From positions 1-64,000 of the forward strand of contig JBBDWK010000101.1 of assembly GCA_040902885.1 (NCBI GenBank): DNA of 64,000 bases, in the 5' to 3' direction. The DNA comes from JBBDWK01 sp040902885. Its GTDB lineage: Bacteria; Acidobacteriota; Terriglobia; Bryobacterales; Bryobacteraceae. The notes beneath the pieces are model-generated. The model was not told the origin of the DNA, did no database searches, and saw only the letters and a program-made list of their open reading frames with translations. The position numbers and the translations under genes are program-made. Below are positions 1-8,027 of the stretch, piece after piece (positions within the stretch are counted from its first letter, which is position 1; each line of letters starts with the position of its first letter).

Positions 1-274
1 GCGTGATCGGGTAGGTCGCGTGGTAACGCACCAGATCGAGGATGAACTTTTCGGCCGGAGTACTATCTCCGCCGAAGTGCAGCACGACCTGCAGGAACTC
101 TTCCATATGTCCTAGTTCGGCTTTGCTCAGTTCGCGGAGTATCGGTATCGGGTCCGGGCCGCGGTCGCAGCACGGGCAGACGTTGACGGTTTCGTTCACG
201 GCTTCCAAGATGGGCGCCGGGTTGGGCTTCGTTTGGGTTGTGCGTTTTCGTTCTGCCATTTTGGGTTTCTCCAT
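1..274 (-). CDS. Hypothetical protein with a CPCC motif, 3' end off the window
   Basis: The reading frame is open from an ATG at 274 to the left edge (91 residues visible), so the C-terminus is missing. The N-terminus is basic (MEKPKMAERKR) and is followed by a CPCC pair near residue 34, which could bind a metal. I do not recognise the family. A strong promoter (TTGACA, 18 bp, TATTAT) lies directly upstream and carries repeated operator sites, so the gene is probably tightly repressed. It lies on the element side of the tRNA-fragment att site at 772-803, so it is probably cargo of an integrated element. Function unknown. Confidence 0.6.
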   Translation of the reverse strand, partial: MEKPKMAERKRTTQTKPNPAPILEAVNETVNVCPCCDRGPDPIPILRELSKAELGHMEEFLQVVLHFGGDSTPAEKFILDLVRYHATYPIT

Positions 275-287
275 GTAGAGCCTTGAA

Positions 288-354
288 ATGCTTACGTGAG
301 CATAATACACATGCTTGCGTGAGCATGTCAACAGGAAAATGCTTGCGTGAGGAT
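288..354 (-). promoter_or_regulatory. Promoter with three operator repeats between divergent genes
   Basis: Minus-strand promoter: -35 TTGACA at 331-326, 18-bp spacer, -10 TATTAT at 307-302. Three copies of a 16-bp partly palindromic site (ATGCTTRCGTGAGCAT, arms ATGCT/AGCAT) lie at 288-303, 311-326 and 339-354; the third ends GGAT. Copy 1 overlaps the -10, copy 2 fills the spacer and touches the -35, and copy 3 lies upstream. This layout is typical of repression by a DNA-binding protein. The regulator is not identifiable in the window. Confidence 0.7.
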
Positions 355-378
355 ACCTGAAGTGCTATCGTCGGCATA

Positions 379-654
379 ATGAGCAAAAAGAAGGCCAAGG
401 CCAAGAATCCGCACGCTATGGCTATGGTTCGGCAACGCATGAAGAAGCTCACGCCGGAACGGCGGAGTGAGATTGCCCGAAAGGCGGCGGAGGCGCGGTG
501 GGGGAAGAAGCCAAAACCGAAAACGGCGAGTTCCGATCATGACTTGCGGGTAGCGGGCGCAATCAAGGACGCGCTGGCTTCCGCAAAGAAAGAACTCGCC
601 GTTGAGCTTGCGCCCATCAAGTCGCTGCCGAAGCGGACGCCGAAGGGGGAATAA
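379..654 (+). CDS. Small basic hypothetical protein (mobile-element type)
   Basis: A 91-aa, very Lys/Arg-rich protein starting MSKKKAKAKNPHAMAM, with the stretch TPERRSEIARKAAEARW at about residues 25-41. That stretch resembles a short helical motif seen in small basic proteins of plasmids and genomic islands. It has no signal peptide and no recognisable catalytic motif. It is divergent from the gene ending at 1-274 and shares the operator-bearing intergenic region. The charge suggests nucleic-acid binding, but this is inference. It is probably cargo of the element that ends at 803. Confidence 0.6.
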   Translation: MSKKKAKAKNPHAMAMVRQRMKKLTPERRSEIARKAAEARWGKKPKPKTASSDHDLRVAGAIKDALASAKKELAVELAPIKSLPKRTPKGE

Positions 655-690
655 TTTGTGCCATTGTTGTGCCACGACAGCGGGACACAG

Positions 691-771
691 TGATACAGGC
701 TGATACGGCGCTTCCGGGAAGTCTCTGAAAACTTGACTACTTAACACAGGCTAATACAAGCTAGTACGACA
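691..771. repeat. Two tandem pairs of 10-bp repeats beside the att site
   Basis: TGATACAGGC (691-700) is directly followed by TGATACGGCG (701-710). TAATACAAGC (752-761) is directly followed by TAGTACGACA (762-771). All fit roughly TRRTACRRNN, with exactly 10 bp between units of a pair and 61 bp between the pairs. The second pair abuts the tRNA fragment. Phased short direct repeats next to an att core are typical of arm-type integrase or excisionase binding sites; that role is inferred. Confidence 0.5.
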
Positions 772-803
772 CCCTCCGGGTTCAAATCCCGGCGGCCCGA
801 CCA
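772..803 (+). other. tRNA 3'-end fragment: probable attachment site of an integrated element
   Basis: The sequence folds as the T arm and acceptor 3' half of a tRNA: T stem CCGGG/CCCGG, loop TTCAAAT, acceptor 3' strand CGGCCCG, discriminator A, and encoded CCA at 801-803. The matching 5' acceptor strand (CGGGCCG), D arm and anticodon arm are absent upstream, so this is not a complete tRNA. The implied C1-G72 pair with A73 fits tRNA-Pro best. Its orientation implies that the intact tRNA and the body of the element lie to the left and that the host flank begins after 803. Confidence 0.75.
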
Positions 804-876
804 AATTCCTCATAGACTTGCAGATAGGGCCCACCCCGACCCGGTCTCTGGAGTCCAACTGGCGTCCAAAACTCAG

Positions 877-1680
877 CTACCCGAACACCTGGATGAATCC
901 GTATTGGCAAGCCTCCCGAATGGCCTCTGGCGAAAGCCCTCGTTGCTCCGAAATCTGCGCCGCCCGGCGAATGTCGTCGCTGAGGTTACCGAAGAGAACC
1001 TCTGACGCCTTCGACACGATTCTTGCGTTACGAGCGTGAAGCTGAGGAGCCACGATCAGTCGCCACAATTCCCGCAGCTCGTGAAGTCGCGCACCGAACA
1101 CCTCAAGCGTATCGCGCATGTACAAGATGTCCTTCGCGCGATCCTCACGTTCGCGCTCGTCATGGATGAGAACCTTCTGCGCAACGAAGCTCACCGGGTT
1201 TGCGATCTGAATCATGGCCGCGAACTCACGGGACTCGAAGTCAATCGACCACGGGTGATGCAGGAGGAGTTCCACGTGGCGCAACTGCTGAGAAGCGACG
1301 CCCGCCACTTCCGCTGTTGCCTTGCGCCTCCTCTTGCGGTCATACCCACCGCCGATCAGGGGTGTGAGGAACTCTACGTAGAAACCAGAAGCTTCATCGC
1401 CCAAGTGGTAATGCGTTGTCGGCGGGCGGTCGTCACCTAGAAACTCTTCCACGAAACCATGCGCCAAAAGGCGCGCGCGAATGTCCGGCTCTCTGATGGG
1501 CAGCTTCAAAGGCACGGCGATATCCGTATCGAGCGTCATCAAAGGTGGGTAATCCAGTTCCTGAGCGGAGGGGTGCCGGCGATAGAGTTGGTGCGCCCAA
1601 CCGCCGATAATGACGACCTGTTCGAGCCAAGGCTCGAGCGCAACGACCAATCGGCTGAACGGATCTTGAACACCGTTCAT
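877..1680 (-). CDS. Nucleotidyltransferase-fold toxin, AbiEii-like
   Basis: A 267-aa protein with the minimal nucleotidyltransferase signature: IIGGWAH (residues 24-30) followed by TLDTDIAV (49-56), where D51 and D53 would bind metal. A helical C-terminal region follows. In AbiE-type (type IV) toxin-antitoxin systems this component is a growth-arresting nucleotidyltransferase. Its start codon overlaps the stop of the upstream gene by ATGA (1677-1680), so the two are translationally coupled. The substrate cannot be read from the sequence; family members modify tRNA or protein. A housekeeping nucleotidyltransferase is less likely because the partner looks like AbiEi. Confidence 0.7.
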   Translation of the reverse strand: MNGVQDPFSRLVVALEPWLEQVVIIGGWAHQLYRRHPSAQELDYPPLMTLDTDIAVPLKLPIREPDIRARLLAHGFVEEFLGDDRPPTTHYHLGDEASGFYVEFLTPLIGGGYDRKRRRKATAEVAGVASQQLRHVELLLHHPWSIDFESREFAAMIQIANPVSFVAQKVLIHDEREREDRAKDILYMRDTLEVFGARLHELRELWRLIVAPQLHARNARIVSKASEVLFGNLSDDIRRAAQISEQRGLSPEAIREACQYGFIQVFG

Positions 1681-2891
1681 GGGCGTTTCCCGAACAGCGG
1701 CTTCAGGACACGCCGCCTGATCTCATCAGCCTGCTCACGGCCCCTAGCAGGGTGGGCGGAGGCATCCAGCCAGACCTGCAGGACGTCGGATACTGGCAGA
1801 TCCTCGCGGAGGACTACGGCGCGAAAGATGGCTTCTTTATTTGACGGAACCCGGATATAGACGTCGGAACGGCGATCCGGGTCCTCAACCGACAGCCCCA
1901 GCTCTTGCAGTACATCGAGGTCGAGGTTCTCCAGGTAAAGGTGAGGTGGCACACCGCGAACGAATCCGAAACCGAGCGCGTTGGCGGCAGCAAAGAGGCC
2001 CACACAGCAGCGCGGTTGACGCTTCAGGATTCGGCCACTCCTCACGTTGGACTTCGGCGAATTTCCCGCTTTGGATTTGGCGGCATAGTGCGCGACAGCT
2101 GCGAAGAACTGCTTCTCGTCTCTCTTGATGATCCAGCGTGCCGGCACACCCCGCGACATCTTGCGGCTTGCTGACACCCATCGTTCAAGGAGTTCATCCG
2201 CGCGGACGATTCGAAGGTTCTCGTTGTTCTCGTCGAGGAATCCCTCATTCGCGAGCTGTCTTACGAACCGGGATGCGCTCATGACGGAGACGTCAGCGGC
2301 AGCCGCAAGCTGAGACGCGCTCCGAATCGGCTCTCTTGGCACGGAGATGAGCGCTTCGAGAAGATCCTGTCCGAGGAGGATTTTTAGCATCCACTGGTTC
2401 AGGTCGGAGAACAGGTCCGGCAAATGCTGCGGGGAAGCCATGCGACGCACTGCCCGGGAAGAGTGCTTCGCGTCAAGTCCCTCGAGGCCGGGTCCGGCAA
2501 ACGAGCGGAAACCCTCCGCGTCGATCACGCCTACGGCGACATCCGGGGCGTGGCGTTCGGCAAATTGCTTCATATGGTCCGCAACTGACGCCGGAACTCG
2601 CCTAGCCGCCACGACTGCGAGAGGAGCAGCGCGTTCGGGGAACTGGCGCGCGAACGTCTGGGCCTGCAGGATGGCCTGCGAGAGGAGGGGGATCAACCGA
2701 TCGCGCCGGCCTTCGGAGGCCGACTTCACCTCAACGACGTACTTCATTGCACCGTTGTCAACGACGAGATCCGCGTGCATGTCTCCGGCCTCAGGATGCC
2801 GACGAACCCGCCATCCAGCTTTGCGGAACGCTTCTGCGACGATGCTCTCGAATTCGGCGCCGGCCTGGACGCGACGAGCCGCGGCGGGCAT
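1677..2891 (-). CDS. Nuclease-winged helix-AbiEi-like antitoxin fusion
   Basis: A 404-aa protein in three parts. Residues 10-130 look like a PD-(D/E)XK endonuclease fold: HADLVVD with D41, then VVEVKSA with E54 and K56. Residues of about 185-250 form a winged helix-turn-helix (ASQLAAAADVSVMSASRFVRQL). The C-terminus (about 290-404) resembles AbiEi-type antitoxin regions. It is the first gene of the pair and overlaps the toxin by ATGA, the usual antitoxin-toxin order. AbiEi proteins repress their own promoter through a winged helix, and a repeat-bearing promoter lies upstream. The nuclease domain is the unusual part: it could be a DNA-targeting effector or only a fold used for binding. Confidence 0.65.
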   Translation of the reverse strand: MPAAARRVQAGAEFESIVAEAFRKAGWRVRRHPEAGDMHADLVVDNGAMKYVVEVKSASEGRRDRLIPLLSQAILQAQTFARQFPERAAPLAVVAARRVPASVADHMKQFAERHAPDVAVGVIDAEGFRSFAGPGLEGLDAKHSSRAVRRMASPQHLPDLFSDLNQWMLKILLGQDLLEALISVPREPIRSASQLAAAADVSVMSASRFVRQLANEGFLDENNENLRIVRADELLERWVSASRKMSRGVPARWIIKRDEKQFFAAVAHYAAKSKAGNSPKSNVRSGRILKRQPRCCVGLFAAANALGFGFVRGVPPHLYLENLDLDVLQELGLSVEDPDRRSDVYIRVPSNKEAIFRAVVLREDLPVSDVLQVWLDASAHPARGREQADEIRRRVLKPLFGKRP

Positions 2892-2905
2892 ATGGTTCTC
2901 TTTCC

Positions 2906-2978
2906 CATGGCCGAGTGAACTCCCATGGCCATGCTATTTCACAAGGCCATGTTATCCGACCTCCGGCCCACGCGTCAA
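2906..2978 (-). promoter_or_regulatory. Promoter and CATGGCC-repeat operator of the AbiE-like pair
   Basis: -35 TTGACG at 2978-2973, 16-bp spacer, -10 GATAAC at 2956-2951. Downstream lie CCCATGGCC at 2904-2912, the same 9-mer at 2922-2930 (18-bp period), and GGCCATG at 2945-2951. The copies span roughly -8 to +40 relative to the predicted transcription start, a position suited to autorepression by the antitoxin. Confidence 0.5.
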
Positions 2979-3147
2979 CCCGCGGAATGCGGAGTCACCA
3001 GGAAGTCCAAACCGCCCAACTGGCCGTTTGGCGTCCAACTCGGGCGGCCACAAGTCTTTTGTTTTTCAAATATGTTTGGCTAGGATTCGCCGGAAATCTT
3101 GGCGGTGGTCAAGCGATTGCTTTCGAAAAGCCAAGGAGTGTGAAAAA

Positions 3148-4011
3148 GTGCAACTATCCAAGGTACTCTTGCCGGTCGATTTCTCAGTGCGGAGCGACGG
3201 AGCCGCTCATTACGCCAAAACGCTTGCGTGCCATTTCCGTTCCGACCTGACCATCGCGCACGTATTCGCGTTGCACGATCCGATTATCAGCGGACCAGAG
3301 GCGGGTGTGCCCGCCGAGTGGTACGACGAGAGGAGGGAGGATTCGCGACGCATGCTCGAAGAGTTCCACACGGACGAGTTCAGGAATATGCCGGTACGGC
3401 GAATGTTGCTCGAAGGCGACCCGGCTGGAGCTATCGTGGATCTGGCACATACGGAGCGAACGGATTTGATCGTAATGCCGACACGCGGATACGGCCGTTT
3501 TCGCCAGTTCATTCTCGGATCGGTAACCGCCAAGGTTCTGCACGATGCAGACTGTCCGGTATTGACCGGAGTCCACATGGAGGAAGCGCCGCCTCTCGCG
3601 CCGATCTCCTTTCGAAGTATCGTTTGCGCTGTCGATTTCGACTCCGCCGGCGAGAAGGCGTTGAGCTGGGCTGCTCAGTTTGCAACTGAGTTTCAGGCCC
3701 GGTTGACCTTGGTTCATGCGCTTCCGCGCCTTGATGAGGGTCAGTCTCATTACTTCGATCAGGCCCTGCCGATGACGCTGCGAAAGATCGGGCACGAGCG
3801 TTTAGACGAGATCCAAAGGCGGCTTGGCACGTCCGCTGAAATCGTCCTTGAACCGGGCCGCATCGCCCAGGTGGTGCACGGTGCTTCCGTATCTCAGAAG
3901 GCGGACCTGGTGGTGATCGGACGGCACGAAAGCCCGGGCCTGCTCGGACGGCTGCGCGCCAACGCCTATGCGATCGTTCGGGAGTCGCCCTGCCCGGTCG
4001 TCAGTGTTTGA
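3148..4011 (+). CDS. Universal stress protein, tandem UspA domains
   Basis: A 287-aa cytoplasmic protein with two UspA domains. Domain 1 begins VLLPVDFS and ends with the ATP-binding pattern TRGYGRFRQFILGS followed by CPVL. Domain 2 begins SIVCAVDFDSAG; its glycine loop is degenerate (GRHESPGLLGRL), so only domain 1 is likely to bind nucleotide. The GTG at 3148 was chosen because AAGGAG lies 9 bases upstream and the first beta strand starts directly after it. The frame stays open for another 800 bases upstream, but that part opposes the AbiE genes and has no family similarity. It converges with the aminoacylase gene, leaving 11 bases between. Confidence 0.85.
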   Translation: MQLSKVLLPVDFSVRSDGAAHYAKTLACHFRSDLTIAHVFALHDPIISGPEAGVPAEWYDERREDSRRMLEEFHTDEFRNMPVRRMLLEGDPAGAIVDLAHTERTDLIVMPTRGYGRFRQFILGSVTAKVLHDADCPVLTGVHMEEAPPLAPISFRSIVCAVDFDSAGEKALSWAAQFATEFQARLTLVHALPRLDEGQSHYFDQALPMTLRKIGHERLDEIQRRLGTSAEIVLEPGRIAQVVHGASVSQKADLVVIGRHESPGLLGRLRANAYAIVRESPCPVVSV

Positions 4012-4022
4012 GACCGCTGGAC

Positions 4023-5702
4023 CTAACGTCCCGTGGGTGATAGAACGTGACCCGCCAACGCGCCAGTGAGTTTGCCCGCGTCGACGGCGAACCGGCCGTT
4101 GATCATAACGTAGTCGATTCCTTCCGGGTACTGGTGCGGCTCAAAGAACGTCGCACGGTCGCGCACGTTGTTGGGGTCGAACACGACCACATCGGCGGCG
4201 AAGCCCTCGTGCAGGAGCCCGCGGTCGCGGATGCCCAGGATTTGGGCCGGCAATGAAGTCGAGGATCGAATCGAATCTTCGAGCGAGATCACCGGCTTAT
4301 CGAGCGAATACCGCCGGAGCTTGCGGGGGTAAGAGCCGTAGAAACGCGCATGGGTATCGGGACCGTCCTCCGGCAGGGCGATGCCGGCGTCGGTGGACGT
4401 CGCCACCCACGGCTGCGCCATCAGGGCTTCGATGTCCTCCTCCCAAACGGAAAAGCCGCGCAGCCGCGCGCCGCCCGGCCTATCCTTGTACCCCTCGTAC
4501 TGAAGCTCGAGCGCCATCCGGACCGGGGTGATACCTCGGGCCGAGGCGAGCGCGTCCAAGGTTTTGCCGATGAAAGTCTTGTCCGGGTGATCGAAGACGG
4601 TGATGATCTCCGGCCCGCCGCGGCGGGATATCTCGTGCGTAACATCCTGTTGCACCTTGGCCGCCTTGCCGGCGTCCTCCATGGTGGTCCGCAGATTGGC
4701 CGCGTAGTTGACTTTGCCGCCCGCCCCTCTGCGCCTCGATGCGAACTGGTCATCGCCGATGGCCCACGAAGGAACCAGCACCGTGCCCCCGTCGCCGCCA
4801 GTGGAATTGTAAGGATACTGATCGCTCCAGAAGTCCACACCCCGCGAACGCGCGCGATGGATGAGCCGAATGGCGGCCTTCGTCGAACCCCAGTAATCGG
4901 CGCCCTGCGCTTTACTGTGCGACCAGATGACCGTGGCGCCCGTTTCCTCGCCGATGCGGATGGTTTCGGCCACCGCATCCAACATCGTGGGCTGCCCGGG
5001 CTTATCGACGCTAGGACGAAACCACCGCGGATCGGTCGACTCGCTGCGTTGATGCACGCTATAAACTCCGCTGTACGGCACGATCTCACGCACCAGCTCG
5101 ATCAATTCTTCGGTCGTACTCCAGATGCCCGGCACGTATTCGAGGCCCGCCGACAATCCAAAGGCCTTCTCCTGCATTCCCTGCCGCACGAGCTCGCGCA
5201 TCCTGCGGACCTCCTCCGTGGTAGCTGGCCGTTTGTGATCCTCCTGCATCACCCTCCGGCGGACCGTGCCATGACCGACCATCAACACGGCGTTGGGCCC
5301 GATGCCCAGCTTCTCGTAGCTGGCGCGCTGTCCGGCAATAGGCCATGGAGAGGAGCCGTCGGGGTTTACGCAAACGGTCGTGATCCCCTGGCTGACCAGA
5401 TTCGGCGCAGACCTCCGGCGGCGGTCGTCGGCTCCGAGGCCTCGATCCGCATGCGAATGCATGTCAATGAATCCCGGAGCAACGATCTTCCCCTTCGCAT
5501 CGACGGTTCTCTCAGCGGGCGCGCCACGCAGCCTTCCGATCGCGGCGATTTTGCCGCCCACGATCCCGACATCGGCGTAGTGCGCGGGATTGCCGGTTCC
5601 ATCCAGCACCCGCCCGCCGGCGATCAGCACGTCAAACCGTTGCTGCCCTGGCATGGAAGCCGCCAAGGCCGCGAGCAACAGCGAACAAGAAAGAATGCGC
5701 AT
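4023..5702 (-). CDS. Exported N-acyl-D-amino-acid deacylase (amidohydrolase)
   Basis: A 559-aa protein with a Sec signal peptide (MRILSCSLLLAALAAS), then the amidohydrolase start FDVLIAGGRVLDGTG and the metal motif GFIDMHSHAD. Later family marks are GHGTVRRRVM, STDAGI and the C-terminal HARFYGSYPRKL. The family releases free D-amino acids from N-acyl-D-amino acids or related N-acyl compounds. AGGAGG precedes the ATG at 5702, which also starts the signal peptide, so 56 further upstream codons were rejected. It is the last gene of the ggt-PIG-L-PIG-L-enolase operon, 112 bases after the enolase-family gene, so it may have its own promoter as well. The natural substrate is unknown. Confidence 0.85.
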   Translation of the reverse strand: MRILSCSLLLAALAASMPGQQRFDVLIAGGRVLDGTGNPAHYADVGIVGGKIAAIGRLRGAPAERTVDAKGKIVAPGFIDMHSHADRGLGADDRRRRSAPNLVSQGITTVCVNPDGSSPWPIAGQRASYEKLGIGPNAVLMVGHGTVRRRVMQEDHKRPATTEEVRRMRELVRQGMQEKAFGLSAGLEYVPGIWSTTEELIELVREIVPYSGVYSVHQRSESTDPRWFRPSVDKPGQPTMLDAVAETIRIGEETGATVIWSHSKAQGADYWGSTKAAIRLIHRARSRGVDFWSDQYPYNSTGGDGGTVLVPSWAIGDDQFASRRRGAGGKVNYAANLRTTMEDAGKAAKVQQDVTHEISRRGGPEIITVFDHPDKTFIGKTLDALASARGITPVRMALELQYEGYKDRPGGARLRGFSVWEEDIEALMAQPWVATSTDAGIALPEDGPDTHARFYGSYPRKLRRYSLDKPVISLEDSIRSSTSLPAQILGIRDRGLLHEGFAADVVVFDPNNVRDRATFFEPHQYPEGIDYVMINGRFAVDAGKLTGALAGHVLSPTGR

Positions 5703-5814
5703 GATTCTCTCGAACCTCCTGTAATTGGCCGCCGCTCTGACACGATCGCGGGGTAAGGGAGCGGAACGGCTATGCTCCAGTTTACTTCCAACGATGCCGC
5801 CAGGCCCCGTCTTC

Positions 5815-7068
5815 TTACAGCGCGGCGATGGTCTCGACGACGGCGTCGCCGTTGCTGAATGGCTCCTCACGCAGCTCGATTCCCAGGCCGGGTCCTTCGG
5901 GAGGGGTTACATAGCCGTTGACCGGGACCGGCACGTTTTGGATAAAGTGCGGGTACAGGTCGTTGTATAGGTGGTAGACGCTCTCCATGATGTAGAAGTT
6001 AGTCAGCGACGAAGCCACGTGGGTGGATGCAAACCACAGAATGGGGCCTCCGCCGGTGTGCGGCGAGGTCGGGATCTTGTAGGTGTCGGCCATGTCAGAG
6101 ATCTTTTTTGCCTCGGAAATGCCCCCGCACCAGGTGACGTCGTACATCACCACGTCCACGGCACGCAGCTCGAACATCTCACGGAAGCGGAAACGGGTCG
6201 CCAGCCGTTCGCTGATACAGACCGGGATGGACGTCTCCCGCGCGAGCGTGGCATAAGCCTCCAGGTTGTCCGGCAGCATCGGATCCTCGAAGTACATGAT
6301 CCCGTAAGGTTCGAGCGAGTGAGCGATCTGGAGGGAACACGGCAAGTTCCACTTGCTGCTCAGGTCGAGCGCGATTTCCATCTCGTCGCCGGCCGCTTTA
6401 CGGATGCGCTGAATGGGCTCGAGCGATTTCTTCAGGTCTGCCTGGGTGATGAAGGTGCCGCCATGCCGTGCGAAGGCGTTCACGGGACCGCGGTCGTAAG
6501 GATAGAGCTTGATGGCCTTGATGCCGCGGCCAAGCAGGAACTCCGTAATCTTTTCGGGGTAGTCGTGCTCCCTCATGCCGTTGATTGTCCAGCCGTTCAT
6601 CGTGTTGTAGACAAGCAACTTCTCCTGAGCCTTGCCACCCAGCAGTTTGTAGAGCGGCAAGCCGGCCGCCTTCCCGAGAATGTCCCACTGTGCGATGTTG
6701 ATGGCGGTGAGCATGCGGGTCTCAGCCCCGCCCCACGGTTGGTAGGAAATGCGATAGAAGAGATCCTGCCAGAGGCGGTCGATCTGAGTCGGATCTTTCC
6801 CCAGGAGCATGGGGGCCAGCGTTTTCAGCGCACCGAGGTTCGCATTGTGGTTCGGATACGATTCGCCGAGGCCCACGATCCCCGTGTCCGTGTGCAGCCG
6901 GACCCAGGTCCAGTTGGGTGAGACACCTTGCATGCGCAGGTCCGGCCGGAAACGCACCACCTCGACCTTCGTGATCTTCATCGGGCCGACGGCCGCGGCG
7001 GCCGCCTCCGCCTGCCGCGTCCAGGGGAGCAGCGGCGCCATTTTGAGAAAGTCTCTTCGCGCGATCAT
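5815..7068 (-). CDS. Tat-exported enolase-superfamily enzyme (mandelate racemase-like)
   Basis: A 417-aa protein with a twin-arginine signal (MIARRDFLKMAPLL), then the enolase-superfamily cap and barrel. The metal ligands are visible: D in ALDLS, E in YFEDP, and E in ISERL. A KxxK pair occurs in IKAIKLYPYD and a late His in SPHTGGG. The layout matches mandelate racemase/sugar-acid dehydratase subgroups. These enzymes abstract a proton alpha to a carboxylate, causing racemisation or dehydration. GGAGGCGGAG precedes the ATG at 7068, and the gene starts 11 bases after the PIG-L gene. Export of an enolase-type enzyme is common in acidobacteria and planctomycetes but rare elsewhere. The exact reaction cannot be assigned. 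Confidence 0.82.
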   Translation of the reverse strand: MIARRDFLKMAPLLPWTRQAEAAAAAVGPMKITKVEVVRFRPDLRMQGVSPNWTWVRLHTDTGIVGLGESYPNHNANLGALKTLAPMLLGKDPTQIDRLWQDLFYRISYQPWGGAETRMLTAINIAQWDILGKAAGLPLYKLLGGKAQEKLLVYNTMNGWTINGMREHDYPEKITEFLLGRGIKAIKLYPYDRGPVNAFARHGGTFITQADLKKSLEPIQRIRKAAGDEMEIALDLSSKWNLPCSLQIAHSLEPYGIMYFEDPMLPDNLEAYATLARETSIPVCISERLATRFRFREMFELRAVDVVMYDVTWCGGISEAKKISDMADTYKIPTSPHTGGGPILWFASTHVASSLTNFYIMESVYHLYNDLYPHFIQNVPVPVNGYVTPPEGPGLGIELREEPFSNGDAVVETIAAL

Positions 7069-7079
7069 CTCCGCCTCCG

Positions 7080-8006
7080 TCAGTATGAAACGGCGTTCTT
7101 TTCCACGTACTCGTCCACGTTCGACTTCTCCGGACGCCGCTGATCGATGTAATAGAAGCGCTCGGCGAACGCCAGGTTGTAGGGTTTGCCGTACTCCCGT
7201 TCGTCGTCGAGCAGGAACTGGCGAATGTAGGCACGGTCGGCCGCGCGCTCGTCGTTCCCCAGCAGCGGAAGGCGTTTGCGCTCGCGGGCGAGCCTGGCCC
7301 GAAGCTGCGATCCCAGGTTCCCGCCGCCCTGGGACTTGCATTCCGCAATCGCGTCAATCTTCTGTTCGACGTGAGCGGTGATGTCCACCACGCGGTTGAA
7401 CGGCTGGCCGGGACGGCCGTGAAAATAGTAGCGTTCCAGGACCTCCCGCGGCTGGATGCCCGCCTCCCGGTGCTCCTCAAAATCATTCGGCACGCCGCAC
7501 ATCCAGCAAGCCTCCTCCACCGCTCGCCCGGTCACCCAATGGTCCGGATTCTCTTCACCGTGGCCCCAGGGGTTGAAAGAAACGACGGTACTGACCTTGA
7601 GAAAGCGGAACAGGAAAGCCAGCCGTCCGCGGATTTCGAGCGACGAGATGCCGTCCATTTCGTGATTTTGATAGTAGAGATCGAAGACGTCTTTGAAACC
7701 GAGGACCGCCGCCATCTTGAGGTGTTCCTGCTCGTTGCTCAGGATGTTTTGAGCCGTAGTCCCGCCACCGCGTTTCTCATCGTTGCTCGTGCGGACGAGG
7801 TAGCCGGTATAGCCTTCGCGCATCAGCTTGGCGCACAGTCCGGCGGCATAGTAAGGAATGTCGTCCAGGTGGGCATGAACGGCCGCGAAGACCTTGCCCT
7901 TGTGCGGCTGCCCCGGCTGGTCCTTCTCCACCACGACTTCGCCGACATCGGCGCGAGCCATCGCCGCTGCGAGAACCGGCCTCAAAAAAGCGTCATGTTT
8001 GCCCAT
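7080..8006 (-). CDS. PIG-L/LmbE family deacetylase, second paralogue
   Basis: A 308-aa zinc deacetylase of the PIG-L/LmbE family: VHAHLDDIP at about residue 45 (canonical AHPDD, here with Leu for Pro) and ENPDHWVTGRAVEEACW near residue 160. It resembles the upstream gene along most of its length, including the C-terminal part with LARERKRLPLLG, so the two arose by duplication. It has no signal peptide, unlike its paralogue. Family members remove N-acetyl groups from GlcNAc-type substrates (GlcNAc-PI, mycothiol and bacillithiol precursors). It sits in the operon with gaps of 11 and 21 bases on either side. Confidence 0.85.
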   Translation of the reverse strand: MGKHDAFLRPVLAAAMARADVGEVVVEKDQPGQPHKGKVFAAVHAHLDDIPYYAAGLCAKLMREGYTGYLVRTSNDEKRGGGTTAQNILSNEQEHLKMAAVLGFKDVFDLYYQNHEMDGISSLEIRGRLAFLFRFLKVSTVVSFNPWGHGEENPDHWVTGRAVEEACWMCGVPNDFEEHREAGIQPREVLERYYFHGRPGQPFNRVVDITAHVEQKIDAIAECKSQGGGNLGSQLRARLARERKRLPLLGNDERAADRAYIRQFLLDDEREYGKPYNLAFAERFYYIDQRRPEKSNVDEYVEKNAVSY

Positions 8007-8027
8007 GTCGCGTCTCCTTCTTGCCTG

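Noticed and set aside
63..452. Minus-strand open frame across the left intergenic region
   Set aside because: It crosses the operator-bearing promoter and opposes the small basic gene; the CPCC gene uses another frame with its own promoter.
772..803. Complete tRNA gene
   Set aside because: Only the T arm and acceptor 3' half exist; no matching 5' acceptor strand, D arm or anticodon arm upstream.
2347..3147. Long upstream extension of the UspA frame
   Set aside because: It opposes the AbiE-like antitoxin gene and its promoter, has no family similarity, and a GTG with a good Shine-Dalgarno marks the real start at 3148.
4350..5756. Long plus-strand frame opposite the D-aminoacylase
   Set aside because: An antisense shadow from GC-rich codon use; the opposite strand has full family motifs and a signal peptide.
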